From Thermoanaerobaculales bacterium (lineage in GTDB: Bacteria; Acidobacteriota; Thermoanaerobaculia; Thermoanaerobaculales; Sulfomarinibacteraceae): a stretch of 34,676 nt of DNA. Positions within the stretch are counted from its first letter, which is position 1. Each line of letters begins with the position of its first letter. Made by a program: the position numbers and the translations under genes. Positions 7,213 through 15,698 of this stretch are shown here, in pieces. Where the stretch lies: positions 1-34,676 of the forward strand of contig JARFRM010000269.1 in assembly GCA_029287235.1 (NCBI GenBank), written 5' to 3'. The notes under the pieces were generated by a model. It searched no databases. It had not been told where the DNA came from and saw nothing but the letters and a program-made list of their open reading frames with translations.

Positions 7213-8580
7213 TCAAATCCGCGCGAGCGCCTGATCGAGGTCGTCGATGGTGTCATCGGGGTGCTCGCCGCCGACGCAGAGCCGGACCATGGTCGGCGGG
7301 ATGCCGGCGAGCCTGCGTCCCTCCTCGCCTTGCTGCTGGTGGGTCGAGATGGCGGGGATGGTCGCCACGCTTTTGATCCGCCCGAGGTCGGTGGCACGGA
7401 AGGTGCGTTGGAGCCCGTCGAAAAAGACCCGGGTGTCGGTCGCCGAGCCGCGAATATTGAACGACATGAGGTGGCCGTAGGCCGGGGTGTCGTCATCCAC
7501 GACCTTGAGGTAGCGGGAAGCGAGCCCGTGCAGCTTGTGGCTCTCGAGCCCGAGGTAGTCGACCCGCTCGATCTTCGGGTGGTCGGAGAGGAAGCGCGCG
7601 ACGGCCATTGTGTTGCTCGACATCTGCGCCATTTTGATCCGTAGTGTCCGCATCTCGTTGAGCAGGTAGTGGGCGGTGATGGGTGTCATGCAGGGGCCTG
7701 AATCGCGGAACGGCCAGAGCTTGAGCCACAGGGCGTAGTCGGTCCGCTGATCGTCGTCCAGGTGGCGGGACATGAGCCCGTGGCGGGCGACGATGCCGCC
7801 TGCGATGGCGTTGCCGCCGGCGCCCGCGGTCTTGGAAAGGGAGTGAACGACGATGTCGGCGCCGTGGGCCAGGGGCCGCATGAGGGCGGGGGTGGCGACG
7901 GTGGCGTCGACGATGAGCGGGATGCCGTGGCTGTGGGCGAGCTCGGCGGCGGCGGAGAGATCGGTACAGACCTGCTGCGGGTTGGACGGCATTTCGACAT
8001 AGAGGAATCGGGTGTTGTCGTCGATGAGCGGTTCCCAGGTCTCGATTCGCCAGGGCTCGGTCACCCAGCGTACCTCGGCGCCGCGTTCGGCCATCCGGAG
8101 GTTGAACAGCTGGAAGGTGCCGCCGTAGACCTGGGCGGTGGAGACGAAGTTGATGGGCTCGGAGCCGCGACGGGCGACCAGCGGCTCCACCGCCTGCTTG
8201 ATTGCGGACATTCCCGAGGAGGTGCACAGACCGGTGGCGTCGGTGGCGCAGCCGTAGGACTCCAGCAGCGCCAGCGTCTCTTCGAGATAGAAGACCGTGG
8301 GGTTGTGGATCCGCGAGTAGCACCAGGTGGGAATCCGGTAGCTGAGGGCGGCCTCCATCTCGTCGCTGTCGCGGTAGGCCTGCGATGTGGATGGAAAGAT
8401 GGGTTCGACGATCCCGCCCTGGCCGCCGGTGAAGGCCTCTTCGAGGCCGTACATGCCGTGGACCGCGATGGTGTCGAAACGAAGCCTGCGCACCTTGGCA
8501 CGTAGCTCGGCCCGCTTGGCTGTGCCGTCCTTGGCGGCCTCGACATAGCGGTCGACTCCGTTGATGGTGGTCGTGGCCAT
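7213..8580 (-). CDS. Cys/Met-metabolism PLP-dependent enzyme (cystathionine gamma-synthase / sulfhydrylase type)
   Basis: A 455-residue protein of the Cys/Met metabolism PLP family (PF01053). YSRIHNPT (88-95) is the substrate/phosphate-binding motif from the neighbouring subunit, SSGMSAI (121-127) binds the cofactor, and DATVATP leads to HSLSKTAG, where K250 should carry PLP. The GATN-like end of that motif is replaced by TAGAGG, a divergent variant. The enzyme could make cystathionine or homocysteine from an activated homoserine, or cleave a thioether amino acid. Homoserine dehydrogenase downstream on the same strand supports a methionine/homocysteine role. GGGAGGTG just upstream of the ATG at 8580 fixes the start. 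It is divergent from the sulfurylase/APS kinase gene, across an AT-rich control region. Confidence 0.88.
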   Translation of the reverse strand: MATTTINGVDRYVEAAKDGTAKRAELRAKVRRLRFDTIAVHGMYGLEEAFTGGQGGIVEPIFPSTSQAYRDSDEMEAALSYRIPTWCYSRIHNPTVFYLEETLALLESYGCATDATGLCTSSGMSAIKQAVEPLVARRGSEPINFVSTAQVYGGTFQLFNLRMAERGAEVRWVTEPWRIETWEPLIDDNTRFLYVEMPSNPQQVCTDLSAAAELAHSHGIPLIVDATVATPALMRPLAHGADIVVHSLSKTAGAGGNAIAGGIVARHGLMSRHLDDDQRTDYALWLKLWPFRDSGPCMTPITAHYLLNEMRTLRIKMAQMSSNTMAVARFLSDHPKIERVDYLGLESHKLHGLASRYLKVVDDDTPAYGHLMSFNIRGSATDTRVFFDGLQRTFRATDLGRIKSVATIPAISTHQQQGEEGRRLAGIPPTMVRLCVGGEHPDDTIDDLDQALARI

Positions 8581-8623
8581 TTGCACCTCCCGAGGCGTCG
8601 TGTTGCGTTGAACCAACAAGCAA

Positions 8624-8652
8624 ACAGTATCGGCCGAAGGAAGCTGGCGCAA
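8624..8652 (-). promoter_or_regulatory. Probable promoter of the PLP enzyme gene
   Basis: On the minus strand TTGCGC (8647-8652) and TACTGT (8624-8629) are spaced by 17 bases. The -35 hexamer and spacing match the promoter at 3059-3087. The -10 is only a 4/6 match, so this is tentative. Confidence 0.4.
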
Positions 8653-8732
8653 GTTCCTGTATTGTGTTCGGTATTCACACATATTCAACCTTGTGACAGA
8701 AAAATATTCGGAAATTCGGTATTTTTCAGAAT

Positions 8733-8747
8733 ATTCAGAATCTGAAT
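8733..8747. promoter_or_regulatory. 15-bp palindrome, candidate operator
   Basis: ATTCAGAATCTGAAT is a perfect dyad around a central A in the AT-rich gap between the divergent PLP enzyme and sulfurylase/APS kinase genes. A half-site copy (TTCAGAAT) lies directly to its left. It shares the pattern ATTC-N7-GAAT with a palindrome at 20769-20783. Confidence 0.45.
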
Positions 8748-8755
8748 CATCTTTA

Positions 8756-8795
8756 TTCCCGGCCTCTCCCGGCGTGAGCCGGGAGAGGCCGGGAA
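8756..8795. other. 18-bp perfect hairpin with GTGA loop upstream of the sulfurylase/APS kinase gene
   Basis: Arms 8756-8773 and 8778-8795 pair perfectly around GTGA, which as RNA is a GNRA-type tetraloop. No T run follows on either strand. It lies 59 bases before the TTG start at 8854, so it could be a leader structure, a block to transcription between the divergent genes, or part of the promoter; a TACAAT -10-like hexamer lies at 8807-8812. Confidence 0.6.
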
Positions 8796-8853
8796 AAGAG
8801 GTTGAGTACAATGCGGCGGTACCGCGTGAAAAAGACGCACGGAGACAACGATC

Positions 8854-10581
8854 TTGGATCACCTCATCACGCCTCATGGAGGCACCCTCGTCAATCTGCT
8901 CGTCGACGGCGATCGTGCCGCAGAGATCCACGAGCTCTCGCGTGAATGGCCGTCCATCGATCTCGGCCAGCGCCAGCTCTGTGATCTCGAGCTACTCCTC
9001 AACGGCGGGCTCTCGCCCCTCATCGGTTTCATGGGATCGGCGGAGTTCGACTCCGTCTGCGCCGAGATCCGCCTCACCGACGGGACCTTCTGGCCCCTGC
9101 CGGTGACCCTGGACATCGATGAGGCGAAGGCGGAAGAGCTGACGGTCGGCGAACCCGTGGCGCTGCGCGATGCCGAGGGTGTGATGCTCGCGGCCTTGAC
9201 GGTGGAGGAGATCTTCCGGCCGGATCGCCGCACCGAGGCCGCCGCGGTCTTCGGCACCGGCGATCCGAGCCGGACCGGGGCGGCGCGCTTTCTCCGCCGG
9301 ACGCCGTCGTTTGCGGTTGCCGGTCGTCTCGAGGGTCTCCAGCTGCCCGGCCACTATGATTTCGGCGAGCTCCGGCTGACCCCGATGGAGCTCCGGCGGA
9401 AATTCGCTCGTTTCGGGTGGCGGAAGGTCCTTGCCTATCAGACCCACCAGACCATGCACCGTGCTCAGCAGGCGGAGACCCAGCATGCGGCCCGGGAGGC
9501 GGGCGCCAGCCTGCTCATCCACCCTGTGGTCGGGCTCAACCAGCCCGGCGACGTCGACCACTACACGAGGGTCCGCTGCTATCAGGAGGTCCTGCCCCAG
9601 TACCCGACCTTTCTCGCCCGGCTCAATCTGCTGCCGCTGGCGGTGCGTGGCGGCGGTCCGCGGGAAGCGATGCTCCACGCCATCGTTCACAAGAACCACG
9701 GCTGCACTCACTTTATGGTGGAGCAGAACGGCGAAGGATCGGTGCTCGAGGTCATCGGTGCACCGGGTTACGGCGACGCCGAGGCGCGGGAGGTCATCGC
9801 AGCCCACGCCGAGGAGCTGAAGATCGAGATGGTGCCGGCCAAAAATCTGGTCTACGCCGAGAACCGGAAGCGCTACATCTCGGCGACCGAGCTCAATGCC
9901 GATGATCGGGTTCTGACCATGACCGGCGAGGACGTCCGCAAACGGCTTGCCGACGGCCGCGAGATCCCCGAGTGGTTCAGTTTTCCCTCGGTGGTCCGCG
10001 AGCTTCGGCTCCGCCACCCCGGGCGTCACTCGCAGGGCTTCACGGTCTTCTGCACGGGTTTGTCGGGTTCCGGCAAGTCGACCATCGCCAACGGTCTGCG
10101 GGTCAAGCTCCTCGAGCTCGGCGGCCGGGGAGTGACCCTCCTCGACGGCGATCTTGTGCGCAAGAACCTCTCATCCGAACTCGGTTTCTCAAAGGAACAC
10201 CGCGACCTCAACATTCGCCGTATCGGCTTTGTCGCGTCGGAGATCACCCGAGGAGGGGGAGTGGCGATCTGCGCCCCGATTGCGCCCTACGACTCGGTGC
10301 GCCACGAGGTCCGCGAGATGGTTCAGCCGTGCGGCGGATTCATCCTGGTCCACGTCTCGACCCCCCTCGAGATCTGCGAACAACGCGACCGCAAGGGGAT
10401 GTACGCCAAGGCCCGCGCCGGGATCATCAAGGAGTTCACCGGAATCTCCGATCCCTACGAGATCCCCGAGGACGCCGATGTCCGCATCGACACCTCGAGG
10501 GTCACCCCGGACGAGGCGGTGCGTGAGGTGATGCTGCATCTCGAACGCGAGGGCTACATTTCTGCGGCGGAGACGGAGTAG
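8854..10581 (+). CDS. Fused ATP sulfurylase-like / APS kinase (PAPS-synthase-type) with degenerate sulfurylase motifs
   Basis: A 575-residue protein with a TTG start; GGAGA lies nine bases upstream and the N-terminus DHLITPHGG matches the family. Residues 1-390 have the ATP sulfurylase fold (LVNLLVD, RQLCDLELL, LSPLIGFM, HPVVGLNQPGDVDHYTRVRCY, GPREAMLHAI). The signature QTRNPxHxxH is here QTHQTMHRAQ (196-205) and GRDHAG is VEQNGEG (289-295). Only the first catalytic His remains. Residues about 395-570 are an intact APS kinase: Walker A GLSGSGKST (402-410), LDGDLVRKNLS, LGFSKEHRDLNIRRIGFVA and KGMYAKARAGIIKEFTGI. APS phosphorylation to PAPS is therefore well supported. Making APS from sulfate and ATP is doubtful, and the N-terminal half may be regulatory or have a changed substrate. 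It is the likely PAPS source for the sulfotransferase. Confidence 0.88.
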   Translation: MDHLITPHGGTLVNLLVDGDRAAEIHELSREWPSIDLGQRQLCDLELLLNGGLSPLIGFMGSAEFDSVCAEIRLTDGTFWPLPVTLDIDEAKAEELTVGEPVALRDAEGVMLAALTVEEIFRPDRRTEAAAVFGTGDPSRTGAARFLRRTPSFAVAGRLEGLQLPGHYDFGELRLTPMELRRKFARFGWRKVLAYQTHQTMHRAQQAETQHAAREAGASLLIHPVVGLNQPGDVDHYTRVRCYQEVLPQYPTFLARLNLLPLAVRGGGPREAMLHAIVHKNHGCTHFMVEQNGEGSVLEVIGAPGYGDAEAREVIAAHAEELKIEMVPAKNLVYAENRKRYISATELNADDRVLTMTGEDVRKRLADGREIPEWFSFPSVVRELRLRHPGRHSQGFTVFCTGLSGSGKSTIANGLRVKLLELGGRGVTLLDGDLVRKNLSSELGFSKEHRDLNIRRIGFVASEITRGGGVAICAPIAPYDSVRHEVREMVQPCGGFILVHVSTPLEICEQRDRKGMYAKARAGIIKEFTGISDPYEIPEDADVRIDTSRVTPDEAVREVMLHLEREGYISAAETE

Positions 10582-10645
10582 GGGCAACTCGTCGGACGGA
10601 TTGCGGCGGCGTTCAATTTGCCCACGCCGGTTCAGACTCTCTCGC

Positions 10646-11041
10646 TCAGGTCGACCTCTTGACCTCGTGCCCAATTCCGTTGAGGGCCGCAATCGCCGTT
10701 TCGAGCTGCGCCACGCGCACGAGGATGTAGTCCGTGTCATAAGTCGAGATTGCGAAAATCGAGACTCCGGCTTCAGCGAGGACACCGGAGATGCCGGCAA
10801 GGATGCCGATCAGGCTGAAGTCGAGGGGGCCGCGGATCTTGAGGGCGCGCCAACCGGCCGTGTGCTTGATGTCCGCGGGCACCGCCTCGGCGGCGCAGAC
10901 CAAGGACAGCTCGTCGTCGGTGCTGGTGATGCTCGTCAGCTCGCCGGCCCAGACCCAGTTGGGCACCGGGGCATCGACGGGGAGCCGGCAGACGGCAAGC
11001 TCGTCGGGGAGAAGATCGAGAGTGAGGTTCGTGGCTGACAT
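10646..11041 (-). CDS. ACT-domain protein
   Basis: A 131-residue protein. The first half (LDLLPDELAVCRLP and WVWAGELTSITSTDDELSLVC) and the second (FSLIGILAGISGVLAEAGVSIFAIST) fit the paired ACT-like layout of small COG3603-type proteins (ACT_7), which bind small ligands such as amino acids. No catalytic domain is attached. The start at 11041 (ATGTCAGCC) has no clear ribosome binding site. It is convergent with the sulfurylase/APS kinase gene, 64 bases away, and divergent from the sulfatase-fold gene. A regulatory role in amino-acid metabolism is a guess from the family. Confidence 0.8.
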   Translation of the reverse strand: MSATNLTLDLLPDELAVCRLPVDAPVPNWVWAGELTSITSTDDELSLVCAAEAVPADIKHTAGWRALKIRGPLDFSLIGILAGISGVLAEAGVSIFAISTYDTDYILVRVAQLETAIAALNGIGHEVKRST

Positions 11042-11130
11042 CGCTGGGATCGAGTGTATGGCGGTTTTGTCGAACTGTCATTCCATCGGGCCTCAGCCTC
11101 GTTGTGGGGCCACAGAGCTTCTCGAACGAT

Positions 11131-11158
11131 TTGTGCGAATTGAAAATGTGGCTAAACT
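11131..11158 (+). promoter_or_regulatory. Promoter of the 11167 sulfatase-fold gene, near-leaderless
   Basis: -35 TTGTGC (11131-11136), 16-base spacer, -10 TAAACT (11153-11158). The chosen ATG at 11167 begins eight bases after the -10, and no ribosome binding site precedes it. Spacing and -35 resemble the promoter at 15661-15689. Confidence 0.5.
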
Positions 11159-11166
11159 ACGCACGC

Positions 11167-13647
11167 ATGCGGAGTCGAGCTGTTTTCCCCGCGATCATCG
11201 GCTGTCTGGGCGTTCTCTTGCTTCCAGGTTGCGGTGATCGTTCCCCGGGCCTTCGCCGACACACCGGTGATATCGAGACCACCCGGGTGGTCTTCGACCT
11301 CGTCGAGCGGGTGAGATCGGCGGAGATCGTACGCGGGGAGGCGTTCATCGATGTCGGGGCTGCCTCATCCTCGGGTTCACTGCGGAAGGGTTGGAGTGAC
11401 TCGGAGATCGACCCCGGTTCGGGGGCGAGCTTTGCCTGGGCCATTGCCGACCGTGCGGTCCTCGAGACCACGGTGTTGGATCCCGAAATCCGACACCTCG
11501 AGATGCGATGCCGGCCGTTTCAATGGGAAAGCTCGCCGAAGCAACGACTCTCGGTTGCGGTCAATGGCCGCGAGATCGGTGACACGGTCCTCGAACCCGA
11601 ATTCCGCGACTACTCGTTTCCGCTGCCCGATGGCGTGGTCGGGGCCGGGTTGAATCGAGTGGAATTCCGGTTTTCGTGGACGGCGGTGCCGGCCGATCAC
11701 CTGCCCGGCAACACCGATCAGAGGACGCTCGCCGCGGCGTTCGACTGGGTGAGCTTCGGACCGCCGGAGTCCGGCGAAAGGGCCGCTTTGGCGCCGATCG
11801 AGCCCGCGGCCGAAGGCGAATCGTTGGTGATTCCGACGGGCACCGCGCTGCGCTACCGATTGGCGGTGCCGGAGGACGCGGTGCTCGACTTCGGACTGGT
11901 GGCCGGGTCCCCTGCGGCACCGAATGGTCGCGGCCGTGTCTGGGTCGCGAGACCGGGTGAACCTGCCTCCGCGTCGGTGACGTTCGACCCGGCCGCCATC
12001 GCAGGCGACCGCGTTCGATTCGAGATCGTGGCCGGCGCCGGCGATGTTGTCGAACTGGGTCTGGCGACCATCGGGGACGGTCCTGACGGTTCGGCGCTTG
12101 CCTTCCTCTCACCTCGGATCCTCGGCAGCGGTGACGCCGTCGAAGATTTTGCCAGCGTTCTGCTGATCGTGGTCGACACCCTGCGCGCCGACTACCTCGG
12201 CGTCTATGGTGCCGAGGTCAAGACTCCCAATATCGACGCCCTGGCCGAACATGGGGTGCGTTTCAGCGATGCCCGATCACACATCCCCATCACCGGCCCC
12301 AGCCACGCATCGCTCTTCACCTCGCTGTTGCCCATGGAGCACGGCGTCCTGAACAACGCCCAGGAGTTGCGTGCGACCGTCCCGACTGTGGCCGAAGCGC
12401 TTCGAACATCGGGACGACAGACCGCAGCTGTGATCAGTCTCGGGGTGCTCCAGGGCGAGTTCGGGTTCGACCGGGGCTTCGATGTCTACGGGGACGTCTT
12501 CCCCAGAGACTGGCTCAAAGACGCCGCCGAGGTTACCGACGAGGCCCTTGGGATCGCCGACGGGACACTGAGCGAGCCCTACTTCCTCTGGGTCCACTAC
12601 TCGGACCCGCACGAGCCGTACGCGCCGTCGGATGCGGACTACCCCCGCTTCGAGCTGCGTCTCGATGGCAAGGTCCTCGGCCAGATCGACGCCGGCGGCC
12701 GTGGATTCCGCTTGGATCTCGAGGTGCCGGCCGGGGACAGCGTGCTCGAGTTCGTGCCTCTCGATGAACGGGAAGAGGGTCGGGTCTATCGGGTCGACAA
12801 TCTCCTCCTGGACGACGAATCCATCGGAGTTGAGGCCATCGAGGGATGGCATGTGATTCCCCGTCGCATGGGTCGGACGACCTTCGAGTCCGAGTTCCCG
12901 GCTTCGGTGCGACTGACCAACCCTGCCGGGGTGGCGGTGAGGACCGGCATGTTGGTCTCGTGCAAGAAGCTCCTGGGCAAACCCGAGATCCGCGAGGCCT
13001 ACGCCGGTGAGACCGAGTTCGTCGATCTCCAGGTCGGACGGCTCCTGGCCGGGCTCGAGGAGCGGGGACTGATGGAGAACACCCTGGTGATCTTCGTGTC
13101 GGACCACGGTGAGGGGCTCGGCAACCACGATCACGTCGGCCATATCTCTCAGGTCTATGATTCGCTGCTCGATGTGCCGCTGATCATGACCTGGCCCGGG
13201 CGGCTGCCGGCGGGGAAGGTGATCGACGCCCCCGTGGGCCTCGTCGACCTGTTCCCGACCGTTGCCGATCTGCTTGGTCTCGAGTCACCGCCGGTTGCCT
13301 CCGGGGTCAGCCTGGTCCCGCTGATCCGGGACGAGGTCGTCGCAGAGAGGGCGGTCATCGCCGCCACCTACCGGCCGGAGTCCTTCTCCGACAAGAGGGC
13401 GATCGTTCTCGACGGCTTCAAGTACATTCATGCGTGGAAGGACGACAACGAGTGGGAGGAGCTCTACGATGTGACGACCGACCCGGGTGAGCTTGAAGAC
13501 CTTTCACAAGCCCGGCCGGAGATTCTCGACAAGCTCCGAACCGAGCTCGCGCGGCGGCTCGCGGCCATAAATGAGAACGCCCCGGTCGAGGTCGCGCTGA
13601 GCGACGAGGACCGAGCGCATTTGCGGGCGTTGGGTTACATCCACTGA
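11167..13647 (+). CDS. Sulfatase-fold lipoprotein with Thr at the nucleophile position
   Basis: An 826-residue lipoprotein: MRSRAVFP, a hydrophobic stretch and the lipobox LLPGC (C22). Residues about 40-320 are beta-rich and sugar-binding-like. The AlkP/sulfatase domain begins VVDTLRADYLG (metal ligand D337), followed by ITGPSHASLFTS and SDHGEGLGNHDHVGH (D646, H647). Where sulfatases have C/S-x-P-x-R, this has T376-G-P-S-H, so formylglycine formation is unlikely; a Thr-nucleophile phosphoesterase or transferase fits better. A beta-rich insert (about residues 493-610) separates HEPYAPSD from the last metal motif. The protein ends HLRALGYIH. An in-frame ATG at 11146 is an alternative start, but the promoter favours 11167. 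An arylsulfotransferase-like lipoprotein gene follows after 81 bases. Confidence 0.85.
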   Translation: MRSRAVFPAIIGCLGVLLLPGCGDRSPGLRRHTGDIETTRVVFDLVERVRSAEIVRGEAFIDVGAASSSGSLRKGWSDSEIDPGSGASFAWAIADRAVLETTVLDPEIRHLEMRCRPFQWESSPKQRLSVAVNGREIGDTVLEPEFRDYSFPLPDGVVGAGLNRVEFRFSWTAVPADHLPGNTDQRTLAAAFDWVSFGPPESGERAALAPIEPAAEGESLVIPTGTALRYRLAVPEDAVLDFGLVAGSPAAPNGRGRVWVARPGEPASASVTFDPAAIAGDRVRFEIVAGAGDVVELGLATIGDGPDGSALAFLSPRILGSGDAVEDFASVLLIVVDTLRADYLGVYGAEVKTPNIDALAEHGVRFSDARSHIPITGPSHASLFTSLLPMEHGVLNNAQELRATVPTVAEALRTSGRQTAAVISLGVLQGEFGFDRGFDVYGDVFPRDWLKDAAEVTDEALGIADGTLSEPYFLWVHYSDPHEPYAPSDADYPRFELRLDGKVLGQIDAGGRGFRLDLEVPAGDSVLEFVPLDEREEGRVYRVDNLLLDDESIGVEAIEGWHVIPRRMGRTTFESEFPASVRLTNPAGVAVRTGMLVSCKKLLGKPEIREAYAGETEFVDLQVGRLLAGLEERGLMENTLVIFVSDHGEGLGNHDHVGHISQVYDSLLDVPLIMTWPGRLPAGKVIDAPVGLVDLFPTVADLLGLESPPVASGVSLVPLIRDEVVAERAVIAATYRPESFSDKRAIVLDGFKYIHAWKDDNEWEELYDVTTDPGELEDLSQARPEILDKLRTELARRLAAINENAPVEVALSDEDRAHLRALGYIH

Positions 13648-13728
13648 TGGGTGCGCGATGAGTCCACCGAGCGGAGAATCAACTGCCGTCATCCTGCGCA
13701 ACGCCACGCCGCGAGGCGGCGCCTACTC

Positions 13729-15471
13729 ATGGAAAGAACTCGGACCGGGTCCTCTGTGAAGAGTTTGACGAAATGGTCGAGCGAAGCGAAGCCGCAGATC
13801 GTCGGACTGGCGGTGGCCCTGCTGTTTGGCGGACTGTCGGGTTGCGGCCTCGTCGCTTCCGAACCGGATCCGGTGATCGGGTTCATGGCCCGGGTGGACG
13901 ACCTCAACGAACTCGACGGGATGGACGAGGAGATCACGTTCATCGATTCCACGGCCTGGGTCGAGAGCTATCGCCCCGAGTCGAGCTCGCCCGGCTACAA
14001 CCTCGTGCTCTACCGCCGCCGGGTCCCCATGATCATCGACATGCAGGGCCGGGTGGTTCACAGCTGGCCGAAGGTGCGGGCCGTGGGTCGGGCGCGTCTC
14101 GATCCCGAGGGACGACTCACCGTCATCGGGATCGACGACATGCTCAAGGAGTACGACTGGGACGGCAACCTCACCTGGGCCTATGCCCTGCCGAGGGAGG
14201 AGGACCTTCCCCACCACGATTTCATCACTCTCGCGAACGGCCACTACCTCCTGTTGGCCCAGGAGACCGCGACCCGCTCGGACTACCTGCAGGAGGTCGA
14301 CCGCAAAGGTCGTGTCGTGTGGGAGTGGTGGCCGAGGGACTACCTCGAGGAACACTTCCCGGATCGAGATCGTCGGTATCCCGATCCGACCCACGTCAAC
14401 TCGCTCTTCGAACTCGAGGGGAATCAATGGTTCGATTCGGGGGATGGTCGCTTCAGGCCCGGCAACCTCCTGATCAGCGCCAGCAACCTCAACACGGTGT
14501 TCATCATCGACAAGCCCACCGGTAAAATCGTGTGGAAGCACAGCGACGGCCTCGACTATCAGCACGAAGCTCAGATGATTCCCAAAGGAACGCTTGGTGA
14601 GGGGCTCATCGTTGTCTTCAACAACGGCACCAAGGACCGAAATGCATACCGCAGGACTGAGATCCGGGCCATTCACCCGGTGACGGGGGACGTGCCGTGG
14701 AAATTCTCGGAGGAGACATTCTTCACCACGGTCGCCGGAACCCAGCAGGTTCTTCCCAACGGCAATCTGCTGATCACCTCGAGCGAGGGCGGTCGTGTAT
14801 TCGAGGTCACGCCGGACAAACAAAAGCTCTGGGAGTGGATTCCACCCTATTTGCCCATGAGGGTGGCACGGTATCCCGCCGACCACTGCCGGCAGCTGGA
14901 GGCTTTGGGGCCGATGGACACAAGCCCGGTGGTCCGCAGTGATCGGCATCCGTGGGTCGATATCGAACTCGGTCAGTTCAGCTTTCGCAACGACTACCGG
15001 GTGGAAACGCTCTATGGCCTTGTTCGAGAGGTGCTGCATGAACCCCATGGCTGTCGGGAGCTGCTTCTGCCGGTGGACCCGGTGGTCCAGACCGCCTACG
15101 GGTTCGACGAATCAGCCCTCGACGGCGCTCCGGCGGAGGCGAGCTTCCGGCTGACGGTCCGGCCCCTCGACGGCGGTAAGACGCGGACCGTCATCGACGA
15201 GACCATCGGATCGAGTTCCGAGGAGGTTTTTCGTGACCGGTATGTCGCGGTCCCGGGTCTCGGGCTGCAACGGGTCGAGCTCTGTGTCGAGGCGGGGGTG
15301 GATGGATCCGACGTTTCCCTGCCGCTCCACCGGTCGGTCGTCATGACCAACCCGCGGTGCTCCTCGCGCAAGCGGGCGATGCTCACCCGGAAGTGGAAGG
15401 AGTGGAGGATCGGTCTCCAGGAACAGGATCTCAGGGAGCGGCAGCTCCGCGCCATCGGCTACGTACAGTAG
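13729..15471 (+). CDS. Arylsulfotransferase (ASST)-like beta-propeller lipoprotein
   Basis: A 580-residue protein with a signal ending in the lipobox GGLSGC (C39). PGYNLVLYRRRVPMIIDMQG, VVHSWP, EYDWDGNLTWAY, HHDFITLANGHYLLL, NLLISASNLNTVFIID and YQHEAQM are successive propeller blades of the ASST family (PF14269-like), which moves sulfate between phenolic esters without PAPS. Conserved His residues (HHDF, HVNSL, QHEAQ) are present. A non-propeller C-terminal region (from about residue 430) ends RQLRAIGYVQ, the same kind of tail as in the sulfatase-fold proteins. The ATG at 13729 has no good ribosome binding site; a GTG at 13756 is possible. It probably forms an operon with the preceding gene. 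Actual sulfotransfer is not established, since many family members are uncharacterised. Confidence 0.8.
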   Translation: MERTRTGSSVKSLTKWSSEAKPQIVGLAVALLFGGLSGCGLVASEPDPVIGFMARVDDLNELDGMDEEITFIDSTAWVESYRPESSSPGYNLVLYRRRVPMIIDMQGRVVHSWPKVRAVGRARLDPEGRLTVIGIDDMLKEYDWDGNLTWAYALPREEDLPHHDFITLANGHYLLLAQETATRSDYLQEVDRKGRVVWEWWPRDYLEEHFPDRDRRYPDPTHVNSLFELEGNQWFDSGDGRFRPGNLLISASNLNTVFIIDKPTGKIVWKHSDGLDYQHEAQMIPKGTLGEGLIVVFNNGTKDRNAYRRTEIRAIHPVTGDVPWKFSEETFFTTVAGTQQVLPNGNLLITSSEGGRVFEVTPDKQKLWEWIPPYLPMRVARYPADHCRQLEALGPMDTSPVVRSDRHPWVDIELGQFSFRNDYRVETLYGLVREVLHEPHGCRELLLPVDPVVQTAYGFDESALDGAPAEASFRLTVRPLDGGKTRTVIDETIGSSSEEVFRDRYVAVPGLGLQRVELCVEAGVDGSDVSLPLHRSVVMTNPRCSSRKRAMLTRKWKEWRIGLQEQDLRERQLRAIGYVQ

Positions 15472-15510
15472 GCGCGCCGGGTTTGAACCACGAAGTCTCC
15501 ATCGCAGTTT

Positions 15511-15559
15511 CACCGCAAAGAGCGCAAAGAACGCCAAGAACATCGCAAAGAACATCGCA
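15511..15559. repeat. Dispersed CGCAAAGA-type repeat
   Basis: Several degenerate copies of CGCAAAGA and CGCCAAGA follow each other here. Related runs occur at 20835-20865, 20950-21060 and 22135-22280, always between genes and in both orientations. Confidence 0.6.
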
Positions 15560-15597
15560 CTTTTGACCCATCGCCCCGCCCAGCTTGACTGCGATGG

Positions 15598-15629
15598 ATT
15601 GTGGCAGCGGGCAAGCCTGCTGCCGCAAT
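15598..15629. repeat. REP-like hairpin
   Basis: Arms 15598-15612 and 15615-15629 pair with two non-Watson-Crick positions. The core GCAGCGGGC-AA-GCCTGCTGC resembles the element at 429-495. GCGATGG flanks it on both sides (15591 and 15652). Confidence 0.6.
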
Positions 15630-15660
15630 CGGACTACCGCCCGCCATTCCTGCGATGGCT

Positions 15661-15689
15661 TTGTGTTCTTGGGACCAGCTTCCTATAAT
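15661..15689 (+). promoter_or_regulatory. Promoter of the LtaS-like gene, near-leaderless
   Basis: -35 TTGTGT (15661-15666), 17-base spacer and a perfect -10 TATAAT (15684-15689). The ATG at 15699 follows nine bases later without a ribosome binding site, so the leader should be only a few bases long. Confidence 0.65.
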
Positions 15690-15698
15690 CCGTCGTGG

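Noticed and set aside
8581-8853. SAM or other riboswitch before the PLP enzyme or the PAPS-type gene
   Set aside because: No conserved riboswitch core was recognised; only a simple hairpin and palindromes are seen.
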